Made by a program: the position numbers and the translations under genes. 64,000 nt of DNA from DASVEE01 sp036380735 (GTDB lineage: Bacteria > Acidobacteriota > Thermoanaerobaculia > Gp7-AA8), in contig DASVEE010000031.1 in assembly GCA_036380735.1 (NCBI GenBank), forward strand, positions 127,888 to 191,887. Direction: 5' to 3'. A model generated the notes under the pieces. It ran no database searches and was not told the origin of the DNA. It saw nothing but the letters and a program-made list of their open reading frames with translations. Positions 1 to 6,610 of the stretch are shown piece by piece (position 1 is the stretch's first letter; each line of letters begins with the position of its first letter).

Positions 1-139
1 GCTCGAGGAGCTCGCGCGACGGCGGCTGTTTGGCGAGGTCAAATTTCACGAGCTCGATTCCGCGACCTTCCAGGTCTGCGACTGCCTTGCGGCAGCTCGT
101 TCAACTGGGCTTGAGATAGATGTCGGCTTTCTTCGTCAT
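1..139 (-). CDS. ArsC/Spx-like protein, probable selenoprotein (3' end beyond window)
   Basis: From ATG at 139 the reading is MTKKADIYLKPS, then TGA at 101-103, then in the same frame TSCRKAVADLEGRGIELVKF and onward to the window edge without another stop. This matches the N-terminus of ArsC/Spx/YffB thioredoxin-fold proteins (IYxKPxCxxCRKAxxxLExxG), with TGA exactly at the first cysteine of the CxxC motif, giving Sec-T-S-Cys. The ATG overlaps the stop of the Bfd-like gene upstream (ATGA), so the two look translationally coupled. Known family: ArsC-like selenoproteins have been reported from marine metagenomes. The alternative is a pseudogene or sequencing error (TGC/TGT to TGA), but uninterrupted conserved sequence after TGA and a SECIS-like hairpin favour selenocysteine. 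Role inferred: thiol/selenol redox enzyme; the substrate is not known. Confidence 0.7.
61..80 (-). promoter_or_regulatory. Candidate bacterial SECIS hairpin
   Basis: Starting 20 nt after the in-frame TGA, the minus strand forms CGC-A-GACCT / GGA / AGGTC-GCG: eight base pairs with one bulged A and a three-nucleotide loop beginning with G. A short stem with a G at the start of the loop, about 16-37 nt from UGA, is what I recall of the bacterial SECIS consensus bound by SelB. Folded by eye only. Confidence 0.55.
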
Positions 140-426
140 TTCTTTTTCACCCACCAGGCATTGGGATCGGCCTTCGCGGCCGGAGGAGGAGCTTGCGTAG
201 CGTGTTTGGGGGCGAGGTCGGCGATCATCTTCTGCACGTCGGGCGTGCAACTGCCGCCGCACTGGCCGAGGGTGGCGGTGGTGCGGGTGGCGACCTGGGC
301 CAGCGTCCAGGCCCCTTCGCGGATCGCTTTTTCGATCGTGCGGTATTTGATGTTGTTGCAGCGGCAGACGGTCTTCAGACCGCGGATGGCCGGATGCAAC
401 GTTTCATCGGAGTCGGAATCAGACAT
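136..426 (-). CDS. Bfd-like [2Fe-2S]-binding protein
   Basis: A 96-residue protein starting MSDSDSDETLHPAIRGLK. Residues about 20-70 resemble the bacterioferritin-associated ferredoxin (BFD) domain: a CxC pair (VCRCN), the segment TIEKAIREGAWTLAQVA, then QCGGSCTPDV. Known role: BFD-type domains bind a [2Fe-2S] cluster and hand electrons to partner redox proteins. The second cysteine pair is spaced C-x3-C rather than the usual C-x2-C, so cluster geometry may differ. The tail is Pro/Ala/Lys-rich. No clear Shine-Dalgarno is seen. The stop overlaps the start of the downstream ArsC-like selenoprotein, suggesting a shared redox function (inference). Confidence 0.75.
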   Translation of the reverse strand: MSDSDSDETLHPAIRGLKTVCRCNNIKYRTIEKAIREGAWTLAQVATRTTATLGQCGGSCTPDVQKMIADLAPKHATQAPPPAAKADPNAWWVKKK

Positions 427-457
427 GACGGACGGGACTAACACGAGGGGACACGCG

Positions 458-634
458 CTACTTCCGGCCGATCCGGCCGGCGATGGGCGTCTGCTTCGGC
501 CGCCCGACCTTCGGCTTCGGCCGCGCCGGGCTGGCCGGGGCGGCGGCACCCGGCAGCGAGAGCTTCGGCAGCCTGCGCGAAAGAGACAGACTCGATTGCG
601 CGGTGCGAGGTTTGCCGATGACCGGTTTCCGCAT
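458..634 (-). CDS. Small basic Pro/Arg/Lys-rich protein
   Basis: A 58-residue open frame beginning MRKPVIGKPRTAQSS and ending PIAGRIGRK. It is rich in Lys, Arg and Pro and holds an AT-hook-like core (KVGRPKQ). No family is recognised. It lies 31 nt upstream of the Bfd-like gene on the same strand and may be the first gene of that operon. There is no good ribosome binding site, and it could be chance coding in GC-rich leader DNA. Confidence 0.35.
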   Translation of the reverse strand: MRKPVIGKPRTAQSSLSLSRRLPKLSLPGAAAPASPARPKPKVGRPKQTPIAGRIGRK

Positions 635-663
635 TGCCGAATCGTAGCGCAGTCGGCTAGAAT
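634..663 (+). promoter_or_regulatory. Putative sigma70-type promoter of tRNA-Ala
   Basis: TTGCCG at 634-639 and TAGAAT at 658-663 are separated by 18 bp. They lie about 65 bp before the tRNA start, a reasonable leader for a tRNA precursor. Position and box match only. Confidence 0.4.
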
Positions 664-726
664 GCGCCTCCCTCGCGGCGAGGAATATTGTTCGCCGGGC
701 CGCGTTAGGGTTCGTGCCAAAAGCGT

Positions 727-802
727 GGGGCTGTAGCTCAGTTGGGAGAGCGCCTGAATGGCATTCAGGAGGTCATCGGTTCGATCCCGTTCAGCTCCAC
801 CA
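727..802 (+). tRNA. tRNA-Ala (anticodon GGC)
   Basis: A complete cloverleaf. The acceptor arm GGGGCTG pairs with CAGCTCC with one G-U pair; D-arm AGCTCAGTTGGGAGAGC; anticodon stem CCTGA/TCAGG with loop ATGGCAT, giving anticodon GGC (alanine, GCC codons); T-arm with GTTCGATCC; discriminator A and an encoded CCA end. Confidence 0.97.
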
Positions 803-819
803 ACTCACGCAATTCTCTG

Positions 820-849
820 ACGGCGGCCGCGAGGCCGCCGTTGCCTTCT
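820..849 (+). terminator. Rho-independent terminator after tRNA-Ala
   Basis: A perfect 9-bp stem ACGGCGGCC/GGCCGCCGT with loop GCGA (820-841), followed by a T-rich TTGCCTTCT. It sits 18 nt after the tRNA CCA end. Confidence 0.75.
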
Positions 850-937
850 GGGGGCAACCGGACGGCTGCGCGCCGCGCAGGGATGCGCCCACCGAATGAG
901 ACAGCGTCACCGCGGCCGCCGTCCCGGGAGTGCGCCC

Positions 938-1375
938 TCAAGCTTCGAGCTGCGCAACCAGCGTTTCCGGGAAGCCGTACCAGCGCTGCGACGGCCGCCG
1001 CCCCGCGAAACACTCGTCCATCGCCGCCATCAGTTCGGGCGCGGAGAACGGTTTTGCGAACACGGCGCAGACATCGAGGCGTTGCGCCACCGACAGCACG
1101 CTCATGCTGTCGACGTACGACGTCATGACGATCATGCAGGGGCGCCACTCGGGACAATGCCGTTCGATGTACTCGAGGAACATCACTTTCTCCCCGCCGG
1201 CGTGAACCGTGACCGGCGCTCCGACGACGACGCAACTGAAGTACTCGCGCTCCATCGCTTCGACGGCCCCGTTGCCGTCCAGGACGAGCACCACCTCGTG
1301 GCCGGCGCGACGCATGATCGCCGCCACCAGGTTGCGGATCTCCTCGTACGGCTCGAGGAGCAGCACGCGGCCCAT
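938..1375 (-). CDS. Stand-alone receiver-like protein lacking the phospho-Asp
   Basis: A 145-residue protein with a response-regulator receiver fold: MGRVLLLEPYEEIRNLVAAI at the start, MTSY with the switch Thr near residue 85, and the conserved Lys in VFAKPF near 108. The phospho-accepting Asp is not present: the strand reads FSCVVVGAPV, with Gly where Asp is expected, and the first acidic pair is reduced to LEP. It therefore probably works without phosphorylation. The ATG at 1375 is preceded by GGGGAA about 8 nt upstream; longer in-frame starts exist but carry no family similarity. It is divergent from the MarR gene, with two copies of the ATGGTNNACCAT palindrome between them. Confidence 0.65.
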   Translation of the reverse strand: MGRVLLLEPYEEIRNLVAAIMRRAGHEVVLVLDGNGAVEAMEREYFSCVVVGAPVTVHAGGEKVMFLEYIERHCPEWRPCMIVMTSYVDSMSVLSVAQRLDVCAVFAKPFSAPELMAAMDECFAGRRPSQRWYGFPETLVAQLEA

Positions 1376-1455
1376 CTCACGTTCCCCGTGTTCCGCCGTC
1401 CGAATCGCCGCTGGGTTTCGCATGACAGGATGAACTGCAAGAATCATGCAATTCG

Positions 1456-1467
1456 ATGGTGTACCAT
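1456..1467. promoter_or_regulatory. Palindromic operator candidate, copy 1
   Basis: ATGGTGTACCAT: five-base arms around GT, in the divergent region between the receiver-like gene and the MarR gene. Related copies occur at 1514, 4106, 5579 and 5628. A plausible MarR site (inference). Confidence 0.45.
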
Positions 1468-1513
1468 GGACATCGGCAGTACCCTCACGCGCGCGCAGGC
1501 GGCGGGCCGATCC

Positions 1514-1525
1514 ATGGTCTGCCAT
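1514..1525. promoter_or_regulatory. Palindromic operator candidate, copy 2 (degenerate)
   Basis: ATGGTCTGCCAT, arms ATGG/CCAT, 46 bp from copy 1 and about 47 bp before the MarR start. Its position suits autoregulation. Confidence 0.35.
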
Positions 1526-1571
1526 CGGCGTGCTAGCATGCGGCAAGACCATGCGTGGGGGATCCACCGGA

Positions 1572-2123
1572 GTGCCTAACGACCAGAACCTCAGCGAAGC
1601 CCACTCGGTGCTCAATTCGTTCCGGTCTCTCGTCAAATCGCTTCGCCTCGCCGATCGAGCCGGCCTGAAAGAACATGGCCTCGGCGCGTCGCAGCTCTAC
1701 GTCCTGCACGAGCTGAAACGCGAATCGCCCCTCTCCGTCACCGTGCTCGCCCAGCGGACGGCCACCGACCAGAGCACCGTCTCCGTCGTCGTCGCCAAGC
1801 TGATCGAGAAGGGATTCGTCACGCGCGAGCGCTCCGAGGACGACGCGCGGCGTCTGGACCTCACGCTCACCGCGAAAGGACACCTTCTCCTCAAGCGCCT
1901 GCCGCCGCCGATCCAGTGGGCCATCATCGAGGGCGTGCAGCGGCTGCCCCGTGCCCGCGCAAGAGTGCTCGCCGAGTCTCTCCAGGAGATCTGCGACGTC
2001 CTCGGAATCTCCGACGCCCACCCTCCGATGCTGATGGACGAAGAGAGCAGTCCGGCACCGGCGCGGAAACGCGGCGCAAAGCGAACGGCGGCTTCCGCGA
2101 AGCGCGCGAAATCGCGCCGCTGA
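1572..2123 (+). CDS. MarR-family transcriptional regulator
   Basis: A 183-residue protein from GTG at 1572 (ATG at 1551 would add seven residues); GGGGGA and CCGGAG precede the GTG. The winged helix spans about residues 35-115: LGASQLYVLHELKRESPLS, the recognition helix region TATDQSTVSVVVAKLIEKG, and the wing ERSEDDARRLDLTLTAKG. MarR proteins bind short palindromes as dimers and usually repress. The C-terminus is a long basic tail (ARKRGAKRTAASAKRAKSRR) that may add non-specific DNA contact. Palindromes ATGGTNNACCAT lie upstream of it and of the MscS, lipoprotein and winged-helix genes, suggesting a small local regulon. Confidence 0.88.
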   Translation: MPNDQNLSEAHSVLNSFRSLVKSLRLADRAGLKEHGLGASQLYVLHELKRESPLSVTVLAQRTATDQSTVSVVVAKLIEKGFVTRERSEDDARRLDLTLTAKGHLLLKRLPPPIQWAIIEGVQRLPRARARVLAESLQEICDVLGISDAHPPMLMDEESSPAPARKRGAKRTAASAKRAKSRR

Positions 2124-2186
2124 CCCGGGCCGCCGCGGAGCAGCCCGCCATCCCTTGGTAGACCACGCGTCATCGCCGCTGCTCCG

Positions 2187-2216
2187 TTGACATTCACATA
2201 CCGTCCTCCATAGATT
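2187..2216 (+). promoter_or_regulatory. Sigma70-type promoter of the DUF389 gene
   Basis: TTGACA at 2187-2192 and TAGATT at 2211-2216 with 18 bp between. Transcription would start near 2223, the first base of the GTG start codon, so the mRNA may be leaderless. Confidence 0.5.
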
Positions 2217-2222
2217 GCCGCG

Positions 2223-3911
2223 GTGAGCGAAAACGGCTGGCGCGACGGACTGGGACGGCACCTCGGGCTGGATGCGGCGCAGAGATTCGAGATCTACCGC
2301 AGCGTCGCCGCGTCCGCTACGCTCCGCGATGCCACGTACTGGGCAGAGATCCTCTTCTCAGCCGGAATCGCCACGCTCGGCCTCACCCTCGGCAGCCCGG
2401 CAGTCATCATCGGCGCGATGCTCATCTCGCCGCTGATGGGCCCGATCCTCTCCGCGGGCCTCGCTCTCGCCGCCGGCGACTTCGTCCTCGCCATCCGTGC
2501 CGTCATGGCGGTGACGATGAGCAGTCTGGCCGCCGTGGCGTTCTCCACCGCGCTCGTCGTGCTGCTGCCGTTCCGCGAGATGACCGCCGAGATCGCCGCG
2601 CGGACCCAGCCGAATACCCTCGACCTGATCGTCGCGCTCTTCTCCGGCGCCGTCGGCGCGCTGGCGGTATCGAAGAACCTGCGCGGCGTGGCCACCTCGC
2701 TCCCCGGAGTGGCCATCGCCGTGGCCCTGATGCCGCCGCTCTGCGTGACCGGCTATGGAATCGGCCTGCTCGTGACGGTGGATCGGGTGCAGGGATTGAG
2801 CGTCCTCCGCGGCGGGGCGCTGCTGTTCGTGACGAACCTCGTGGCCATCACGTTCGCCTCCATGCTCGTGTTTCTCGCACTGCACGTCGACGGCGAGGAC
2901 GTGCGCGAGCGCGTACGCAGCGCACCCGACCTCCCCGATCCCACCGTGCTGCCCCCGCGGCTCGCGCGCGTCGGCAGCCTTCCGGCCCGCCTGCTGATGG
3001 TCGCGGTGATGGTGGCGATCGTCTTCGTACCGCTGAAGCGGTCGTTCGACGCGCTGGTCAAGGAGATCCGCGCGCGCCAGGAGCTGAACGCCGTACAGAA
3101 GGAGGCGCTCGCGGCGTGGGAGGAGTTGTTCGGCACGACTGCCGGAGGCCAGCCGCGCTCCTACATCGACCGCTTCGACGCGACGGAACGTGAAGGAAGG
3201 CTGATGCTGTCGGTGCGCGTCTTCACGACGGAGAGCGTGAGCGAGGGCGAACGGCAGGCCTACGTGCAACGCGTGGCCCGCAAGCTCGGCCGGCAATCGG
3301 AATCGCTCGACCTCTCGCTCGTCGAGATCCCGACGTCGCAGTACAGAGTGGCGACCGGGAAGACCGATGCGAAGCCTGCCCCGCCACCGCCGACACTCGG
3401 ACAGCGCCTCACGGCAATGGCGGAGGAGACGCGACGTACCGCGAAGACGATTCCGCTTCCGCCGGGGGTGACGATGCTCAGCGCGGACGTGACGCTCGCC
3501 GCGGACACGCCGGCGATCACCCTCGCCTACCTGGCGCCGGAGCCCCTCTCCGCCGACGCCGGAGCGCTGGTCGCGCGGAGCGCGCGCGAGCGGCTCGACC
3601 TTGCGGGCGCCGACGTTCGCTTTGCGTGGCTTCCGAGCCGCGCGACGATCGGACCGCTGCCGGCGGACGGCGCGCTCCCCGCGCCCGCGCGCACTGCACT
3701 CGCCCTCATGGCCGAGGCCCTCAAACGCGACGCCACGCTGCAGGTGATCCTGCAGACAAATGCTGCCGGCGCGGAGCGGTACTCCGGTGCCGTCGCGGCG
3801 GCACTGCAGGCGCTCGGGACTCCGGCGGCACGGATCCGAACTGCCGTATCGGAGTCCGTTGCGGCGCGCACGGTCGAGGTCTCGGTCGGCGTCACGCGCG
3901 CGGCCGGATGA
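2223..3911 (+). CDS. DUF389 family membrane protein
   Basis: A 562-residue protein starting at GTG 2223. Residues about 20-290 form the DUF389 domain with several membrane helices (ATLGLTLGSPAVIIGAMLIS, then PLMGPILSAGLALAAGDF, and later LAAVAFSTALVVLLPF). The soluble C-terminal half includes an OmpA- or BON-like region (LALMAEALKRDATLQVIL), probably extracytoplasmic. The family has no agreed function. There is no Shine-Dalgarno, and a strong promoter ends 7 bp upstream. It follows the MarR gene by 99 bp and precedes an MscS channel, an envelope-stress-like neighbourhood (inference). Confidence 0.88.
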   Translation: MSENGWRDGLGRHLGLDAAQRFEIYRSVAASATLRDATYWAEILFSAGIATLGLTLGSPAVIIGAMLISPLMGPILSAGLALAAGDFVLAIRAVMAVTMSSLAAVAFSTALVVLLPFREMTAEIAARTQPNTLDLIVALFSGAVGALAVSKNLRGVATSLPGVAIAVALMPPLCVTGYGIGLLVTVDRVQGLSVLRGGALLFVTNLVAITFASMLVFLALHVDGEDVRERVRSAPDLPDPTVLPPRLARVGSLPARLLMVAVMVAIVFVPLKRSFDALVKEIRARQELNAVQKEALAAWEELFGTTAGGQPRSYIDRFDATEREGRLMLSVRVFTTESVSEGERQAYVQRVARKLGRQSESLDLSLVEIPTSQYRVATGKTDAKPAPPPPTLGQRLTAMAEETRRTAKTIPLPPGVTMLSADVTLAADTPAITLAYLAPEPLSADAGALVARSARERLDLAGADVRFAWLPSRATIGPLPADGALPAPARTALALMAEALKRDATLQVILQTNAAGAERYSGAVAAALQALGTPAARIRTAVSESVAARTVEVSVGVTRAAG

Positions 3912-4105
3912 ACCAGCGCGGCGGGCGCGGTCCAGCATCGAAGCGCCGCCGCCCACCACGTCCAGGCGGGTTCCACCCGAGAGCATCGCCGCCACGCCGG
4001 CGGAGGCACCTGCAGGCGCAGCCGCGGCGGCCATCACCGCACGATACCGCGGATGAGGCTCGACGATCAGAATGGGTGGGCTCATTGCCGTGTTGCGTGG
4101 AAAGT

Positions 4106-4117
4106 ATGGTATTCCAT
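4106..4117. promoter_or_regulatory. Palindromic operator candidate, copy 3
   Basis: ATGGTATTCCAT, arms ATGG/CCAT, 43 bp before the MscS start. Same motif as upstream of the MarR gene. Confidence 0.38.
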
Positions 4118-4160
4118 GCAATCCGCGGCGCGCCGCGGGATTCAAACGCCCGGAGGTTTG

Positions 4161-5240
4161 ATGCGGTTGCGTGATCTGACGTTCGACAACGACCCGCGGT
4201 CGGTGGTGGCGGCCCTGGCCACGGTGGCCGTCCTGCTGCTGATCGTGGCAGCGATCCGGTCGCTCGTCCGCAGACGGTTCGCCCGCGCGGCGCAGACGGA
4301 CACGGAGCTCGATGACTGGGCGCTCGATCTCGCGCGGCGGACGAGCCTGCCGCTCCTGTTCATTCCGCTGCTCGCCGCCGCCTCCAGCGGCTTGACGCTG
4401 CCACCACGACTCGGACCGGGGCTGCAGACTCTCGGCCGTCTCGCGCTCATCGCGCAGCTCGCGTTCTGGATCGCCGGCCTCATCGAGCTCGCCTGGCGCC
4501 GCTACGGCCGTACGCGCATCGAAATGGATCGCGCCGCCGTCACGACCGTGCACGCGTTCCGGATCGCGTCGCTGGTGGCGCTCTGGACCATTGCCGTGCT
4601 GGCGGCCGTCGACAATCTCGGCTTCGACGTCACGGCGCTCGTGGCCGGCCTCGGCATCGGGGGCGTAGCCATCGCCCTCGCCACGCAGAGCATCCTCGGC
4701 GACCTCTTCGCGTCCCTCTCCATCGTCGTCGACAAGCCGTTCGTCGTGGGCGACTTCATTCGCGTCGGCGACGACCTCGGCGCCGTCGAGCGCATCGGTC
4801 TCAAAACCACGCGAGTCCGCTCCCTCAGCGGCGAGCAGCTCATCTTCGGCAACGCCGACCTGCTCAAGAGCCGCATCCGCAACTACCACCGAATGGACGA
4901 GCGCCGCGTGCTCTTCCGCATCGGCGTCGTCTACCAGACCTCCGCCGCAACGCTGCGCCAGATCCCGAAGCTCGTCCGCGGCATCATCGAAGCACAGCCG
5001 TCCACGCGCATCGACCGCGCCCACTTTGCGGAGTTCGGCCCGTCGGAGTACGTGTTCGAGTTCGTCTACTACGTCCTGTCGCCCGACTACAACGTCTACA
5101 TGGACGTGCAGGAAAGCATCAACAACGCGATCGTCAGCGCGTTCGAGGAGCGCGGGATCGAGTTCGCATACCCGACGCGTACGATCTTCCTCGCGAATCC
5201 TCCGTCGGACGCGCGCGTGAATGCGCCCACGGCCGGCTGA
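4161..5240 (+). CDS. MscS-family mechanosensitive ion channel
   Basis: A 359-residue protein. ATG at 4161 is chosen because GGAGG lies four bases upstream; further upstream starts lack similarity. Four hydrophobic segments lie at about residues 15-36, 60-75, 88-108 and 130-165. The last holds the MscS pore signature VTALVAGLGIGGVAIALATQ, followed by the beta domain (DKPFVVGDFIRVGDDLGAVE) and a C-terminal alpha/beta domain ending near residue 345. MscS channels open under membrane tension to release osmolytes. The control region carries the palindrome at 4106. The gene converges with a small lipoprotein gene; a 9-bp repeat element separates them. Confidence 0.93.
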   Translation: MRLRDLTFDNDPRSVVAALATVAVLLLIVAAIRSLVRRRFARAAQTDTELDDWALDLARRTSLPLLFIPLLAAASSGLTLPPRLGPGLQTLGRLALIAQLAFWIAGLIELAWRRYGRTRIEMDRAAVTTVHAFRIASLVALWTIAVLAAVDNLGFDVTALVAGLGIGGVAIALATQSILGDLFASLSIVVDKPFVVGDFIRVGDDLGAVERIGLKTTRVRSLSGEQLIFGNADLLKSRIRNYHRMDERRVLFRIGVVYQTSAATLRQIPKLVRGIIEAQPSTRIDRAHFAEFGPSEYVFEFVYYVLSPDYNVYMDVQESINNAIVSAFEERGIEFAYPTRTIFLANPPSDARVNAPTAG

Positions 5241-5288
5241 CGGGCGCGGCCTGCATGGAGCTCACGCGACGAACCCGAAGCGGTGTCG

Positions 5289-5316
5289 CATGGGTCCCAT
5301 TCGTCCTATGGGTCCG
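5289..5316. repeat. 9-bp periodic repeat element R1
   Basis: Three units in phase: GTCCCATTC, GTCCTATGG, GTCC. It lies between convergent MscS and lipoprotein genes; the lipoprotein TAG stop (5306-5308) lies inside it. Confidence 0.7.
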
Positions 5317-5527
5317 TCGCCGTCGCCGTCGTGGCCGTGGTCGCCGACGCCGGCGTGTCGGTTCGGACCGTCTCCGTCGGAAGCGTCCGGCTCCTGACGG
5401 TGGCGGCCGTGTCATCCACGTCGCTGATCTGATCGATGCTGATCTGCTGCTCCTCGGCGACGCAGGCTACGAGGGCGGCACCTGCCAGGAGCAGCACGGC
5501 CACGCTGACGATGAATGACTTCTTCAC
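5306..5527 (-). CDS. Small secreted lipoprotein
   Basis: A 73-residue protein from GTG 5527, preceded by a strong AGGAGGAGG ribosome binding site. A signal peptide VKKSFIVSVAVLLLAGAA ends in the lipobox LVAC, so Cys about residue 21 should be lipidated and the protein anchored to a membrane. The mature part is Thr/Ala-rich (ATTATTATATDP) with no known domain. The stop codon TAG lies within repeat element R1. It is divergent from the winged-helix/DUF5985 operon, with two palindromes and another inverted repeat between. Confidence 0.75.
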   Translation of the reverse strand: MKKSFIVSVAVLLLAGAALVACVAEEQQISIDQISDVDDTAATVRSRTLPTETVRTDTPASATTATTATATDP

Positions 5528-5578
5528 ACTCTCCTCCTCCTGCCTGGGATCACGGCGTGCAATGCGGGCGGCACTTAC

Positions 5579-5590
5579 ATGGTTTACCAT
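5579..5590. promoter_or_regulatory. Palindromic operator candidate, copy 4
   Basis: CATGGTTTACCATG at 5578-5591 has six-base arms around TT, the best copy of the motif. It lies 51 bp upstream of the lipoprotein start. Confidence 0.5.
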
Positions 5591-5608
5591 GAATGACATC
5601 ATGATACT

Positions 5609-5629
5609 AGCTTTCGGTACGGGAAAGCT
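5609..5629. repeat. Inverted repeat AGCTTTC/GAAAGCT
   Basis: Seven-base perfect arms around GGTACGG, between the two palindromes of the lipoprotein/winged-helix intergenic region. It could be a second regulator site or a structured leader. Confidence 0.4.
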
Positions 5630-5639
5630 GGTATACCAT
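5628..5639. promoter_or_regulatory. Palindromic operator candidate, copy 5
   Basis: CTGGTATACCAT, with a perfect core TGGTATACCA (5629-5638), 58 bp before the winged-helix gene start. Confidence 0.42.
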
Positions 5640-5696
5640 CTGCTCGACAGGAAGCCGTGACGTTCGACGCGTGTCGATGAGTCACTCGAATCAACC

Positions 5697-6080
5697 GTGT
5701 CCCACGTCATCACTGAACCGCTCCGCCAGTTCCTGCTGCAGAGGCTCGCCTCCGTGGAGCAGGTCGAGATCGTCCTGCTGCTGAGGCGCGACCCGTCGCG
5801 CTCGTGGACCGCGTCCGAGGTCGCGGCCGCGGTCGGCAGTCCGCCGGAGTCGGCCGCGATGCGGCTGTTCCTCCTCGCTTCCGCCGGGCTGATCCTCTTC
5901 GAGCCCAGCGGCATGCCTCGCTATCGCTATGCCGCCACCGGCGACGCCACGGACCAACTCCTCGCGGAGCTCGCCGAGGTCTATGCGGAGCACCGCGAGG
6001 AGGTCGCCGGACTCGTCGAAACGCCGGCGCCCCCCGATCCGGTCCGCACCTTTGCCGACGCTTTCAAGCTCAAGAGGTGA
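5697..6080 (+). CDS. Winged-helix protein of a DUF5985 operon
   Basis: A 127-residue protein starting GTG at 5697 (VSHVITEPLRQFLLQRLASV). The N-terminal 75 residues look like a winged helix: VEQVEIVLLLRRDPSRSWTA, SEVAAAVGSPPESAAMRLFL, then a strand-turn PSGMPRYRYA. The C-terminal 45 residues are a probable helical dimerisation segment. No named family is recognised. It is followed after 7 bp by two small DUF5985 membrane proteins, so probably one transcript. Function inferred as local regulation. Confidence 0.7.
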   Translation: MSHVITEPLRQFLLQRLASVEQVEIVLLLRRDPSRSWTASEVAAAVGSPPESAAMRLFLLASAGLILFEPSGMPRYRYAATGDATDQLLAELAEVYAEHREEVAGLVETPAPPDPVRTFADAFKLKR

Positions 6081-6087
6081 GAACGAG

Positions 6088-6348
6088 ATGTTCGCGAACC
6101 TGGTCTACATTCTCTGCGCCGCCACCAGCACCGTCTGCGCGCTCCTGCTCTATCGCGGCTACCGCTCGTCGCATGTGCGCCTCCTCTTCTGGAGCTGTCT
6201 CTGCTTCGTCGGACTGGCCCTGAACAACGTCCTGCTGATCGTCGACGTACGGGTGGTGCCGGGGACGGATCTTTCGACCTGGCGCCTGCTGCCGGCCGTC
6301 GCCGGCGTGGCAGCGCTCCTCTACGGCCTGATCTGGGAGACGCGATGA
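6088..6348 (+). CDS. DUF5985-like membrane protein (first copy)
   Basis: An 86-residue protein with three hydrophobic segments (LVYILCAATSTVCALLLYRG, FWSCLCFVGLALNNVLLIVD, LLPAVAGVAALLYGLIWE). It resembles the small DUF5985 family, function unknown. It starts 7 bp after the winged-helix gene, and its stop overlaps the next start (ATGA), so the two membrane proteins are probably made together and may associate. Confidence 0.75.
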   Translation: MFANLVYILCAATSTVCALLLYRGYRSSHVRLLFWSCLCFVGLALNNVLLIVDVRVVPGTDLSTWRLLPAVAGVAALLYGLIWETR

Positions 6349-6596
6349 CGGCTCTTCTGTCGGGCATCCTGATCGCCGCGTATTCGATGGTCGCGCTGTT
6401 CTTTCTGCGGTTCTGGGTCACGTCCCGGGAGCGTCTCTTCGTCCTCTTCGCCGCCGCGTTCGCAATGCTGGCACTGCAGCGGCTGGCGCTCTCGCTCACG
6501 GCCGAGACCATGGAGAATCAGACGTTCTTCTACCTCTTCCGCCTGGCGGCGTTCGTCGTCATCGTGTTCGCGATCGTCGACAAGAACCGGCGATAG
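6345..6596 (+). CDS. DUF5985-like membrane protein (second copy)
   Basis: An 83-residue protein with three hydrophobic segments (SGILIAAYSMVALFFLRFW, LFVLFAAAFAMLALQRLALS, FYLFRLAAFVVIVFAIVD). It resembles the preceding protein in size and layout, as if from an old duplication. Its ATG overlaps the upstream stop. Last gene of the operon; function unknown. Confidence 0.75.
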   Translation: MTALLSGILIAAYSMVALFFLRFWVTSRERLFVLFAAAFAMLALQRLALSLTAETMENQTFFYLFRLAAFVVIVFAIVDKNRR

Positions 6597-6610
6597 AGCC
6601 ACGCGGGGCG

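Noticed and set aside
101..103. TGA as a genuine stop, leaving a 12-residue peptide
   Set aside because: Conserved ArsC-like sequence continues in the same frame and a SECIS-like hairpin follows, though an error or pseudogene cannot be excluded.
2358..5024. Long minus-strand open frame (888 codons) across DUF389 and MscS genes
   Set aside because: Arg/Asp/His-rich sequence without domains, antisense to two well-supported genes; an effect of high GC content.
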